A model generated the notes under the pieces. The model was not told where the DNA came from. It saw only the letters and a list, made by a program, of their open reading frames with translations, and made no database searches. 64,000 nucleotides of DNA from Amedibacillus dolichus DSM 3991. Lineage in GTDB: Bacteria > Bacillota_I > Bacilli_A > Erysipelotrichales > Erysipelotrichaceae. Positions 9,777-17,421 of this stretch are shown piece after piece. A program made the position numbers and the translations under genes. Position 1 is the stretch's first letter. Each line of letters begins with the position of its first letter. The stretch spans positions 1-64,000 of the forward strand of contig NZ_DS483460.1 of NCBI RefSeq assembly GCF_000154285.1. Reading direction: 5' to 3'.

Positions 9777-10385
9777 ATGGATGTGACCAAATCAGAGCGG
9801 TTTGAGCAATTAGACAGACTTCTGACCGAGCATGATGGGATGCTGCAAACCGCACAGGTAATCGCCAGCGGAATTGTAAAACCCATTTTTTATGAATATG
9901 TCAAAGAGAAAAATCTTCAGCAGGTTGCTCACGGAATTTATGTCTCCGAGGACACCTGGATTGATGCGATGTTTCTGTTACATCTGCGATGTGGTCAGGC
10001 AGTATTTTCCCATGAATCAGCGCTATTTTTCCATGACTTGACAGACCGGGAACCATCTCCATACGCTATCACGGTGCGCAGAGGGTACAGCACCACTCGC
10101 TTAAAGGCAGAGGGCCTTTCTGTTTACACCATCAAACCAGAACTATATGAGGTAGGGCTGACAACTGGCCAAACACCTTTTGGGCATACGGTTCCTGTCT
10201 ATGATATGGAGCGCACCATCTGCGATCTGCTCCGAAGCCGAAGCAGCATGGAAATACAGACTTTTCAAGGTGCGCTGAAGATGTATGCCAGAAGAAAGGA
10301 CAAGGATCTGCGGACTTTGATGCGGTATGCCGGTATGTTCCGGGTTGAAAAAATTTTACGGCAGTATTTGGAGGTGCTTTTATGA
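9777..10385 (+). CDS. abiEi: AbiEi-type antitoxin (type IV toxin-antitoxin)
   Basis: A 202-residue protein with an N-terminal winged-helix domain (residues 1-60, KSERFEQLDRLLTEHDG then QVIASGIVKP). The AbiEi C-terminal domain follows, with IYVSEDTWID, SHESALFFHDLTDREP and the conserved YDMERTICDLLR. AbiEi represses its own operon and counters AbiEii without direct protein contact in the studied cases. ATG 9777 has AAAGGAAG just upstream at 9767-9774. The stop overlaps the abiEii start by four bases (ATGA), so the pair is translationally coupled. The pair is likely cargo for phage defence or element stability. Confidence 0.9.
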   Translation: MDVTKSERFEQLDRLLTEHDGMLQTAQVIASGIVKPIFYEYVKEKNLQQVAHGIYVSEDTWIDAMFLLHLRCGQAVFSHESALFFHDLTDREPSPYAITVRRGYSTTRLKAEGLSVYTIKPELYEVGLTTGQTPFGHTVPVYDMERTICDLLRSRSSMEIQTFQGALKMYARRKDKDLRTLMRYAGMFRVEKILRQYLEVLL

Positions 10386-11236
10386 TAAAGACAGCAAGGC
10401 AGCTAAAAGATTTGATTCGCAATCTTTCCAGAGAAAAATCTGCGGATGCACAGCTTTTAATGCGAAACTATATGATGGAGCGTTTTCTGGAGCGTATTTC
10501 CCTTTCTGAATATCGTGATAAATTTATTCTGAAAGGCGGGATGCTGGTAGCGGCAATGGTTGGACTGGATGCCCGTTCCACGATGGACTTGGACGCTACT
10601 GTAAAAGGAGCCAATGTTAATGTAGAGGAGATCGAGAACCTGATTTCTGCTATTGTGAGTGTGCCGATTGATGATGGCGTCAAATTTCAGCTGAAAAGCA
10701 TTTCAGAGATTATGGATGAAGCGGAGTATCCTGGGATTCGGGTCAGCATGACTACAACCTTTGACGGTGTGGTGACACCTTTGAAGATTGACATTTCCAC
10801 AGGGGATGCCATTACCCCCAGGGAGGTACGCTACTCTTTCAAGCTGATGCTGGAAGATCGCTCCATTGACATTTGGGCATACAATCTGGAAACCGTTCTG
10901 GCTGAAAAGCTGGAAACAATCATCACCAGAACCACCACCAACACCCGCATGAGAGATTTCTATGACATTTATATTCTGGATCAGCTCCACGGGAACACAT
11001 TGAACCGGCAGACGCTCCATGATGCGCTGCGGGCCACTGCCCACAAACGCGGGACAGAACAACATCTTGCAGAAGCTGCCGAAGTTTTTGAAGAAGTGGA
11101 AAATAGTCCGGTGATGCAGAAACTTTGGGAATCGTACCGTAAAAAATTTTCCTATGCGGCAGATCTGGAGTGGAACATCATCATGGGGGCGGTTCGCAGT
11201 TTATATGCGCTCAGTGAAAAGGAATCGAGCCTATGA
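10382..11236 (+). CDS. abiEii: AbiEii-type nucleotidyltransferase toxin
   Basis: A 284-residue member of the AbiEii/AbiGii toxin family. The nucleotidyltransferase core is visible as FILKGGMLVAAMV (about residues 43-55) and RSTMDLDATVKG (about 62-73), providing the GG and DxD-type metal-binding residues. A conserved YNLETVLAEKLETIITR with RMRDFYDIY follows around residues 165-200. Family members act as GTP-binding or tRNA-modifying nucleotidyltransferases that arrest growth. It overlaps abiEi by four bases and the next gene by four bases, so it is the middle gene of a three-gene operon. Confidence 0.9.
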   Translation: MIKTARQLKDLIRNLSREKSADAQLLMRNYMMERFLERISLSEYRDKFILKGGMLVAAMVGLDARSTMDLDATVKGANVNVEEIENLISAIVSVPIDDGVKFQLKSISEIMDEAEYPGIRVSMTTTFDGVVTPLKIDISTGDAITPREVRYSFKLMLEDRSIDIWAYNLETVLAEKLETIITRTTTNTRMRDFYDIYILDQLHGNTLNRQTLHDALRATAHKRGTEQHLAEAAEVFEEVENSPVMQKLWESYRKKFSYAADLEWNIIMGAVRSLYALSEKESSL

Positions 11237-11541
11237 AGAAGCATGGACATTATTGTAAAGTCTGCGGAGAATATAAGGCTAACGAAATATTTTCCGGCAA
11301 AGGTCATGCGGCGTACATCTGTAAATCCTGTGCTTCTTTATCGCCGGAGAAACAAGCGGAGCAAATGACGGTAAACCGCTTACTGAATCTCCCTTGGCGG
11401 TTATCAAAGGAGCAGATTTCCTGGCTGAAAAACCGAATGAAAGATAAGCGCCCGGAAGTTCGTGCACTGGCAAAAGAACAATACGAGATGAGGTTTCCTC
11501 CGAAGCGGTTAGAGGACATCGAGGACGATTTTATAGAATAG
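11233..11541 (+). CDS. Zinc-ribbon-like third protein of the AbiE operon
   Basis: A 102-residue protein that I cannot assign to a named family. It begins MKKHGHYCKVCGEYKANEIF and continues to YICKSC, giving two CxxC pairs typical of a small zinc ribbon in residues 8-35. The rest is helical and charged, with an acidic tail (RLEDIEDDFIE). The start ATG overlaps the abiEii stop (ATGA), and a good terminator follows at 11546-11578. This places it in the toxin-antitoxin operon rather than with the relaxase. A role as accessory regulator or RNA-binding partner is guesswork. Confidence 0.75.
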   Translation: MKKHGHYCKVCGEYKANEIFSGKGHAAYICKSCASLSPEKQAEQMTVNRLLNLPWRLSKEQISWLKNRMKDKRPEVRALAKEQYEMRFPPKRLEDIEDDFIE

Positions 11542-11545
11542 CAAA

Positions 11546-11578
11546 AGCGGTCTGCACCATGCAGGCCGTTTCTTTTTT
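11546..11578 (+). terminator. Terminator of the AbiE operon
   Basis: An 11-bp stem (11546-11556 with 11560-11570, two G-T wobbles) and a three-base loop are followed by TCTTTTTT. The relaxase ribosome binding site begins right after it. Confidence 0.85.
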
Positions 11579-11595
11579 AGAAAGGAGGCCCTTCT

Positions 11596-13008
11596 ATGGC
11601 AACCACACGCATCATGCCCCTGCATATCGGCAAGGGGCGCACTGAGAGCCGAGCAATCAGCGACATCATTGATTATGTGGCAAATCCGCAAAAGACCGAC
11701 AACGGAAAACTAATTACCGGCTATGGCTGTGACAGCCGGACCGCCGATGCAGAGTTCCTTCTGGCGAAGCGGCAGTATATCTCCGCCACCGGGCGGGTGC
11801 GCGGGGCGGACGATGTGATCGCTTACCATGTGCGCCAGTCATTCAAACCCGGTGAAATCACACCGGAGGAAGCCAACCGCCTGGGCGTGGAATTTGCCAA
11901 GCGGTTCACCAAGGGCAATCACGCCTTTGTGGTCTGCACCCACATAGACAAATCGCACGTTCATAATCACATCATCTGGTCGGCGGTCAATGCAGATTGT
12001 GACCGAAAGTTCCGCAACTTTTGGGGCAGCACCAGAGCCGTCCGACGCTTGAGCGATACCATCTGTATCGAGAACGGATTGTCCATTGTGGAGGACCCGA
12101 AACCCCACGGAAAAAGCTACAACAAGTGGCTGGGCGATCAGGCAAAGCCCTCTCACCGAGAGCTGCTTCGTGTGGCGATTGACAACGCATTATCACAAAG
12201 TCCTGCCGACTTTGAAGAACTGCTGAAGCTGTTGCAAGAGTATGGTTGTGAAGTCTCAAAGCGCGGAAAATCGTATCGACTGAAGCTCTCTGGTTGGGAG
12301 AAAGCCGCCCGCATGGACAGTCTGGGCGAAGGATATGGATTGGAAGATTTGCGGGCAGTTCTCTCCGGGAAGAAAGCACATACCCCGCGAAAGAAAACAG
12401 TCACACAGGCAGAACCGCCGAAGGTCAATCTGCTGGTGGACATTCAGGCAAAATTGCAGGCCGGAAAAGGTGCTGGCTATGCTCGATGGGCTAAAGTTTT
12501 TAATCTGAAACAAATGGCGCAGACCATGAATTACCTGTCAGAGAACAATCTGCTGGAGTATGCGGTTTTGGAAGAAAAGGCTGCGGCTGCCACGGCACAT
12601 CACAATGATCTTTCGGCGCAGATCAAAGCGGCTGAAAAGCGCATGACAGAGATCGCTGTTCTGCGTACTCACATCGTAAATTATGCCAAGACCCGTGAGG
12701 TCTATGTGGCATACCGCAAGGCGGGTTACTCTAAGAAATTCCGGGAAGAACATGAGGAAGAAATTCTGCTCCACCAGGCTGCCAAGAATGCCTTTGATGA
12801 AATGGGAGTCAAGAAGCTGCCTAAGGTTAAAGAGTTGCAGACGGAGTACGCGAAATTGCTGGAAGAAAAGAAAAAGACCTATGCCGAGTACCGGCGTTCC
12901 CGTGAGGAAATGCGGGAGCTTTTAACGGCAAAGGCAAATGTAGATCGAGTGCTGAAAATGGAGGTAGAACAGGATGTTGAAAAAGAAAAAGACCACGGCC
13001 AGCGGTAA
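11596..13008 (+). CDS. MobA/VirD2-family relaxase
   Basis: A relaxase of 470 residues that would nick oriT and lead the transferred strand. The N-terminal catalytic domain has the family start MATTRIMPLHIGKGR, a candidate catalytic tyrosine in IIDYVANP, and the three-histidine metal motif as HIDKSHVHNHIIWSAVN (about residues 117-133). Residues 190-300 include a PADFEELLKLLQEYGCEV segment seen in relatives. Residues 300-470 are helical and charged, rich in Lys and Glu, and probably coiled coil. ATG 11596 follows AAAGGAGG at 11581-11588. It sits apart from mobC because of the AbiE cargo. Confidence 0.9.
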   Translation: MATTRIMPLHIGKGRTESRAISDIIDYVANPQKTDNGKLITGYGCDSRTADAEFLLAKRQYISATGRVRGADDVIAYHVRQSFKPGEITPEEANRLGVEFAKRFTKGNHAFVVCTHIDKSHVHNHIIWSAVNADCDRKFRNFWGSTRAVRRLSDTICIENGLSIVEDPKPHGKSYNKWLGDQAKPSHRELLRVAIDNALSQSPADFEELLKLLQEYGCEVSKRGKSYRLKLSGWEKAARMDSLGEGYGLEDLRAVLSGKKAHTPRKKTVTQAEPPKVNLLVDIQAKLQAGKGAGYARWAKVFNLKQMAQTMNYLSENNLLEYAVLEEKAAAATAHHNDLSAQIKAAEKRMTEIAVLRTHIVNYAKTREVYVAYRKAGYSKKFREEHEEEILLHQAAKNAFDEMGVKKLPKVKELQTEYAKLLEEKKKTYAEYRRSREEMRELLTAKANVDRVLKMEVEQDVEKEKDHGQR

Positions 13009-13023
13009 GCTGGTCCTGGTCAA

Positions 13024-13171
13024 AAGCGTTCGCAGAACGCGCAGCCACAGAATGAAATTCTGTGTTCAAAGGGGCTTGGGGGCGCTGCCCTCAACAAGCA
13101 AGCGGAGAGGAAAATCACGGAGGGATTTTCTTCTCTGCGGGCCTGTGTGTATTAACACAGGCATTGCTTGC
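13024..13171 (+). other. Hairpin-dense, possibly structured RNA region after the relaxase
   Basis: Four clean hairpins are packed into 150 bases. They are GCGTTC/GAACGC (13026-13040), CACAGAAT/ATTCTGTG (13046-13064), and a three-way-like unit closed by GCAAGC/GCTTGC (13098-13103 with 13166-13171). That unit holds GAAAATC/GATTTTC (13110-13130) and GCCTGTGT/ACACAGGC (13141-13162). The stretch lies between the relaxase and a TnpV remnant. No known RNA family is recognised. It could be a transcript end structure, a remnant of an inserted element, or part of oriT. Confidence 0.45.
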
Positions 13172-13231
13172 CGGTATTATCCCTGAATCAGAATAATTTC
13201 GGAATAACCACCGTTCTAACTATCCCACATG

Positions 13232-13354
13232 ATGGAGACTGCGGGTGTCACGGAAGAACTGAAAGCCTGTGACCCTATGCGTTGGGTGGGGCTGATGAAC
13301 ACGCTGAAAGCGCAGGCAGAGGAAATTATTCAAGATGAACTGATTTACAAATAG
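13232..13354 (+). pseudogene. TnpV C-terminal remnant
   Basis: Forty codons from ATG 13232 encode a TnpV-like tail, including GVTEELKACDPMRWVGLMNT followed by LKAQAEEIIQDELIYK and a stop at 13352-13354. It closely resembles the TnpV-like frame at the start of this window, which reads ATEELKASDPMKWVGLMNT. The upstream two thirds of a normal TnpV are missing. It marks a breakpoint where the transporter island joins the mobilization module. Confidence 0.7.
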
Positions 13355-13369
13355 TTTTTAGGCACAAGA

Positions 13370-13409
13370 AAGGCCGGGACTTTGCTATCAAGTGGCAAAT
13401 CCCGGCTTT
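13370..13409 (-). terminator. Terminator of the AraC-type regulator gene
   Basis: Inverted repeat AAGGCCGGGA (13370-13379) with TCCCGGCTTT (13400-13409) has an inner TTTGC/GCAAA extension. On the minus strand the arm ends in CCTTTCTT, directly after the regulator stop at 13414. It probably works in both directions. Confidence 0.75.
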
Positions 13410-13413
13410 ACTC

Positions 13414-14406
13414 TTATATATTTCCCAAATTCTTTGACCGCCGGTATTCCAGTGGGGACAGACCAAATTGCTTTTTGAATACCGAAGCAAATTTGCTCTG
13501 GTTTATATATCCAACCTGCTCCGCTGCCTCTGCTACAGACAGCTTTGTGGTAGAAAGTAATTCTGCGGCTTTTTTCATACGGGTTTCACGCAGATACACG
13601 GAGATGTTCTGTCCAAAAACTCCCCGGAAATAGTTTTTCAGGCTGGTTTCACTGACGGAAAACTGTGCAGCCAGTTCCCACGCAGGATGGTGCTGGCGCA
13701 GATCAGAAGTGATGATTTTTTCCACACGCTTTGCAATATCTACCTGTGTTTCTGTGAAGAATGTGCAGGCTTGAGAAGGCGGTATTTCTTTCAGATTCTG
13801 GAGCAGCGAAAAAAGCGCCAGGGTATAGATTTTCATTTGCATAATGGAAAGCGGCACAGAGATATCCAACAAGGACCACAGTTTTTTTAGTATTTCTTCT
13901 ATTTCGGGAGAAATGGCCGAGATATAAGTGCTTCCAGCCGGGCAGTAAAGCTCTCTGATTTTGTGGAAATCAATATCAAATTCCGTTTGTATCCAGGCAC
14001 TTTGCTCTGCTGCGGCATCCATATCAATAAAAAACTCCATACCTTCATAAATTCGGCGGGGATAAACATATTGCTGTCTGGCAAAGCGTTCTGTCAGAGA
14101 TATTTCACCGTCTTTCACATACACAAAGTTTCCGTTATTCAGAATGAGCTCACACCGCCCGGTTACGCAGTAATTTAAGAGCAGCGGGCCTGTTTCTATG
14201 GAGCCATTATCACGAAAGTCCGGAGCTGCCCATGTGGGTGAATTTATAAAAATATAGGCTAAGGTGAGTCCGGGAAACAATGGGAAAAAGGTCATAGAGC
14301 CTTTTCCATCTTTCTCTTTTAAGATGAGCTCGGCGCTATATTCACTGCGTTTTATGGATATACCGGGGACTTCAATGCTTTTCTTAATGATTTCATCTAT
14401 CTTCAT
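13414..14406 (-). CDS. AraC-family regulator, PchR/YbtA-like
   Basis: A 330-residue regulator. The N-terminal two thirds is a sensor domain. The C-terminal AraC DNA-binding domain (residues 235-330) contains FSVSETSLKNYFRGVFGQ and then a second helix-turn-helix, SVAEAAEQVGYINQSKFASV, ending FGLSPLEYRRSK. The SETSLKNYFR type of first helix is typical of PchR/YbtA regulators that sense iron-siderophore complexes, as I recall that family. It is divergent from the ECF/ABC operon with a 205-bp shared intergenic region, so it likely activates that operon when the cognate metallophore enters the cell. ATG 14406 has an AGGAG site upstream on the minus strand. Confidence 0.8.
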   Translation of the reverse strand: MKIDEIIKKSIEVPGISIKRSEYSAELILKEKDGKGSMTFFPLFPGLTLAYIFINSPTWAAPDFRDNGSIETGPLLLNYCVTGRCELILNNGNFVYVKDGEISLTERFARQQYVYPRRIYEGMEFFIDMDAAAEQSAWIQTEFDIDFHKIRELYCPAGSTYISAISPEIEEILKKLWSLLDISVPLSIMQMKIYTLALFSLLQNLKEIPPSQACTFFTETQVDIAKRVEKIITSDLRQHHPAWELAAQFSVSETSLKNYFRGVFGQNISVYLRETRMKKAAELLSTTKLSVAEAAEQVGYINQSKFASVFKKQFGLSPLEYRRSKNLGNI

Positions 14407-14569
14407 TTCATAACTCCTACTATTCGGTTTTTTGGCGGGCCTGCTTGAATTGGCAATTCTATTATAAAAGCAGGAACCCAGCCAGTCAACCTTAAAACTC
14501 GTTGCTGTTTGGAGCTAAAAAGACGATTGGTTGTAGAGAACTGTGTCGTACTATGGTATCTTATAAAGA

Positions 14570-14587
14570 GGTTAGTAAATGCTAACC
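14570..14587 (+). promoter_or_regulatory. Inverted repeat, candidate operator of the DtxR-type regulator
   Basis: GGTTAG (14570-14575) and CTAACC (14582-14587) form a 6-bp inverted repeat with a 6-base gap, just upstream of the ribosome binding site of the first transporter gene. The half-sites are those of DtxR/IdeR boxes, although the gap there is one base. The regulator encoded at the far end of the operon (20,926) is the natural candidate to bind here. Confidence 0.5.
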
Positions 14588-14611
14588 AGCAAATGAATGG
14601 AGGTATTCGTT

Positions 14612-15196
14612 ATGAATAACAAGTTACAAACAAAAGACCTGATTAACCTCGGTCTGTTCACGGTTCTTTACTTTGTCATCGGGTGCTGTGTTGCTATTCC
14701 CATTGGGTTTGTTCCGATCTTTCTTCCTGTCCTCGGAAGTCTGTGGTCGCTGATTACCGGCATCCCTTTCATGCTGTTCCTCACCAGGGTTAAGAAATTC
14801 GGCATGGTTACAATCATGGGCGTTTTGAGCGGCCTGCTGATGGGGCTTACCGGTATGGGTTTCTGGGGTGTGCCTATGGGGCTGATTTTCGGCTTGCTTG
14901 GAGACCTGATTTTGAAATCCGGCGATTATAAAAGTGCAAAGAAAAGTATTCTTGGTTATGCAGTATTCAGTCTGTGGATGGTCGGTACATACATCCCCAT
15001 GTATTTTATGGTCGAGGACTCCTGGGCCAGCTTTGCCGCCAGTTTCGGTGAGGAATACGCCGATCGGGTAATGGCGGTCATGCCGATGTGGAGCATTATC
15101 CTTGTGGTTGCCGGGATTTTTGTCTTTGCCATTTTGGGCGGTTTGCTTGGAAAAGCACTCCTGAAAAAACACTTTGCGAAAGCGGGAATTGCATGA
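14612..15196 (+). CDS. ECF transporter S component, MptD/Trep_Strep type
   Basis: A 194-residue hydrophobic protein with about five membrane segments, starting MNNKLQTKDLINLGLFTVLY. The N-terminal LQTKDLINLGLF and the middle GFWGVPMGLIFGLLGDLIL resemble MptD/Trep_Strep substrate-binding subunits of energy-coupling factor transporters. The S component selects the substrate; the ligand is unknown. ATG 14612 is preceded by GGAGG at 14599-14603. Its stop overlaps the next start (ATGA at 15193). It opens an operon of five transport genes and a regulator. Confidence 0.75.
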   Translation: MNNKLQTKDLINLGLFTVLYFVIGCCVAIPIGFVPIFLPVLGSLWSLITGIPFMLFLTRVKKFGMVTIMGVLSGLLMGLTGMGFWGVPMGLIFGLLGDLILKSGDYKSAKKSILGYAVFSLWMVGTYIPMYFMVEDSWASFAASFGEEYADRVMAVMPMWSIILVVAGIFVFAILGGLLGKALLKKHFAKAGIA

Positions 15197-15936
15197 TGGA
15201 GGGGGTATCCTTCTCTGCCACAACGGACAATCGCAGAGGGATTCGGCTTGATCCGCGCACGAAGTTGATTTTGCTGCTGACGGTTACTACATTGATGTTC
15301 AGCACCAGCAACGAAGGGATTATGAATTTTATAAAACCTGTGTTAAGCCTGATCCCCTTTGTGCTGATCCTGTCGGAACGCCGCTTCAAAACGGCAGGCA
15401 AGTATCTGTTTTTATATCTTGCCTGTTTTGTATTGGAACGCATAGCTCTGACGACATTAAGTGGTCTGTTGTCCTTTGTGGTTTTGGCAATTACATCCAT
15501 TATGACGCGGTTTGCCCCAGGCATTATGACGGGGGCCTATCTGCTTTCTTCAACCTCAGTCAGTGAGTTTATCGGTTCTATGGAACGTATGCACCTGACA
15601 GAAAAAATTATAATTCCTATGTCTGTTATTTTTCGTTTCTTCCCCACAATCAGCGAAGAATACCAGGCAATCCGGGACGCAATGAAAATGAGAGGCATAC
15701 GATTTGGTGGGAAAAACCCATTTTTAATGGTGGAATACCGTCTTGTACCGCTGATGGTGTCCGTTGTAAAAATTGGGGATGAACTTTCCGCCGCTGCACT
15801 GACGCGGGGGCTTGGCGCTCCGGTCAAACGGACCAACGTATGTCAGATTGGTTTTCATATTCAGGACATGATTGCTGTTCTGCTCTGTGCTTTATGTTTT
15901 GCGCTGTTTTTGATGGGACAGTATTTTGTTTTTTAA
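15193..15936 (+). CDS. ECF transporter transmembrane subunit EcfT (CbiQ-like)
   Basis: A 247-residue membrane protein. It starts with the family-typical RLDPRTKLILLLTV and has about five membrane segments. The coupling-helix motif is present as AMKMRGIRFGGKN (around residues 160-172), with an ALTRGLGAPVKRT segment near 206-218. EcfT couples the S component to the ATPases. The start is ATG 15193, overlapping the S-component stop, with ATG 15196 as a one-codon alternative. It is followed after 12 bases by the fused ATPase gene. Confidence 0.85.
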   Translation: MMEGVSFSATTDNRRGIRLDPRTKLILLLTVTTLMFSTSNEGIMNFIKPVLSLIPFVLILSERRFKTAGKYLFLYLACFVLERIALTTLSGLLSFVVLAITSIMTRFAPGIMTGAYLLSSTSVSEFIGSMERMHLTEKIIIPMSVIFRFFPTISEEYQAIRDAMKMRGIRFGGKNPFLMVEYRLVPLMVSVVKIGDELSAAALTRGLGAPVKRTNVCQIGFHIQDMIAVLLCALCFALFLMGQYFVF

Positions 15937-15948
15937 GGGGGTGAGCTT

Positions 15949-17421
15949 ATGATAAAGATTGACCATATTTCATTTTCCTATGGAGAAGAAAATGAAAATA
16001 CCGGGGGCGTCCGGGATATTGATCTAAATATAGAAGATGGTCAGTTTGTTGTCCTCTGCGGTGAAAGCGGGTGTGGAAAGACCACGATTACCCGCCTGAT
16101 TAACGGGTTGATCCCTCATTATTATGAGGGACAGATGGCGGGAGAAGTATGGGTAAATGGGGAAAAGGTTTCCGAGCAGCCTCTTTACGATACAGCCGCA
16201 GTTGTAGGCAGTGTGTTTCAAAACCCCCGGTCCCAGTTTTTCAATGTGGATACAACCAGTGAAATTACATTTGGCTGCGAAAATCTTGGACAGCCAGAAA
16301 AAGACATCCGAGAACGGTTTGCAAAAACGGTTCGGGATTTCCGGCTGGAGAAGCTGATGGATCGTAATATCTTTCACTTATCCGGTGGAGAGAAACAAAA
16401 AATTGCCTGTGCCGGAGTATCCATTATGGAACCGGATGTTCTCGTTATGGACGAACCCTCGTCCAATTTGGATGCAGCGTCCATCCTTGATTTGAGAAAG
16501 ATTCTTGCGTTCTGGAAGTCGCAGGGGAAAACAATTATTGTATCGGAACACCGGCTTTATTATCTCCGTGGTCTGGCGGATCGGTTTATTTACCTGGCAG
16601 AGGGGCAGGTGAGCCGTGATTATTCTGCGGCAGAATTTGAGCAGCTCACGGAGCAGCAGCGATCTAATATGGGACTGCGCACATTTGCTTTAGAGCGTCT
16701 CCTGCCTCCGGTTCTACCGCAGCAGGAAAAGACTGCCCTTGCGCTCCATAATTTCCGCTTTGCCTATAAAAATGAACCGGAAACCTTACATATCATGGAT
16801 TGTGAAATTCCCACAAACCGAATTGTTGGGATTATTGGGAATAACGGTGCCGGTAAATCCACGTTCTCTCGCTGTTTCTGCGGCTTGGAGAAGCGCTGTG
16901 GGGAGATTGTCTGGAACGGAAGAAAATACCGTCCGAAAGACCGGCTGAGTACCTGCTATATGGTCATGCAGGAGGTAAATCATCAGCTTTTTACCGAGTC
17001 GGTTCTTGATGAAGTGCTGATTAGTATGGAGGAAGAAAACCAGGAGCGGGCAGAGGAAATCCTGAACCGGTTAGATTTGCTGGCTTTTAAGGACAGGCAT
17101 CCCATGTCCCTTTCCGGCGGCCAAAAACAGCGGGTAGCGATTGCCTCGGCAATCGCTTCTAAACGCTCTATTTTATTTTTTGATGAACCGACCAGCGGCC
17201 TTGATTATAAACACATGAAAGAGGTTGCAAATGTCCTGCGACAAGTCAGGGACACGGGTATTACCGTGTATGTCATTACTCATGATCTTGAGTTGATATT
17301 AGACTGTTGTACGGATATTGTCCATTTTGAGAACGGTTCCATCATTGACCAATTCCAAATGGATGAGGCGGGTCTTGAAAAAATCAGAAACTATTTCATA
17401 AAGGGGGTATCTGTAAAATGA
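15949..17421 (+). CDS. Fused ECF ATPase with two ABC domains (EcfA-EcfA')
   Basis: A 490-residue protein carrying both ATPase domains of an energy-coupling factor transporter. Domain one has Walker A CGESGCGKTTITR (about residue 38), signature LSGGEKQ and Walker B VLVMDEPSSNLD. Domain two has IGNNGAGKSTFSR (about 294), LSGGQKQR and ILFFDEPTSGLD. Fusion replaces the usual EcfA1/EcfA2 pair. ATG 15949 follows AAGGGGGTGAG. Its stop overlaps the next start by four bases. Confidence 0.9.
   Translation: MIKIDHISFSYGEENENTGGVRDIDLNIEDGQFVVLCGESGCGKTTITRLINGLIPHYYEGQMAGEVWVNGEKVSEQPLYDTAAVVGSVFQNPRSQFFNVDTTSEITFGCENLGQPEKDIRERFAKTVRDFRLEKLMDRNIFHLSGGEKQKIACAGVSIMEPDVLVMDEPSSNLDAASILDLRKILAFWKSQGKTIIVSEHRLYYLRGLADRFIYLAEGQVSRDYSAAEFEQLTEQQRSNMGLRTFALERLLPPVLPQQEKTALALHNFRFAYKNEPETLHIMDCEIPTNRIVGIIGNNGAGKSTFSRCFCGLEKRCGEIVWNGRKYRPKDRLSTCYMVMQEVNHQLFTESVLDEVLISMEEENQERAEEILNRLDLLAFKDRHPMSLSGGQKQRVAIASAIASKRSILFFDEPTSGLDYKHMKEVANVLRQVRDTGITVYVITHDLELILDCCTDIVHFENGSIIDQFQMDEAGLEKIRNYFIKGVSVK

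Noticed and set aside
12974-13186. A 70-codon frame starting inside the relaxase end
   Set aside because: It runs straight through the perfect hairpins at 13,026-13,171, so its openness is incidental; the product has no recognisable domain.
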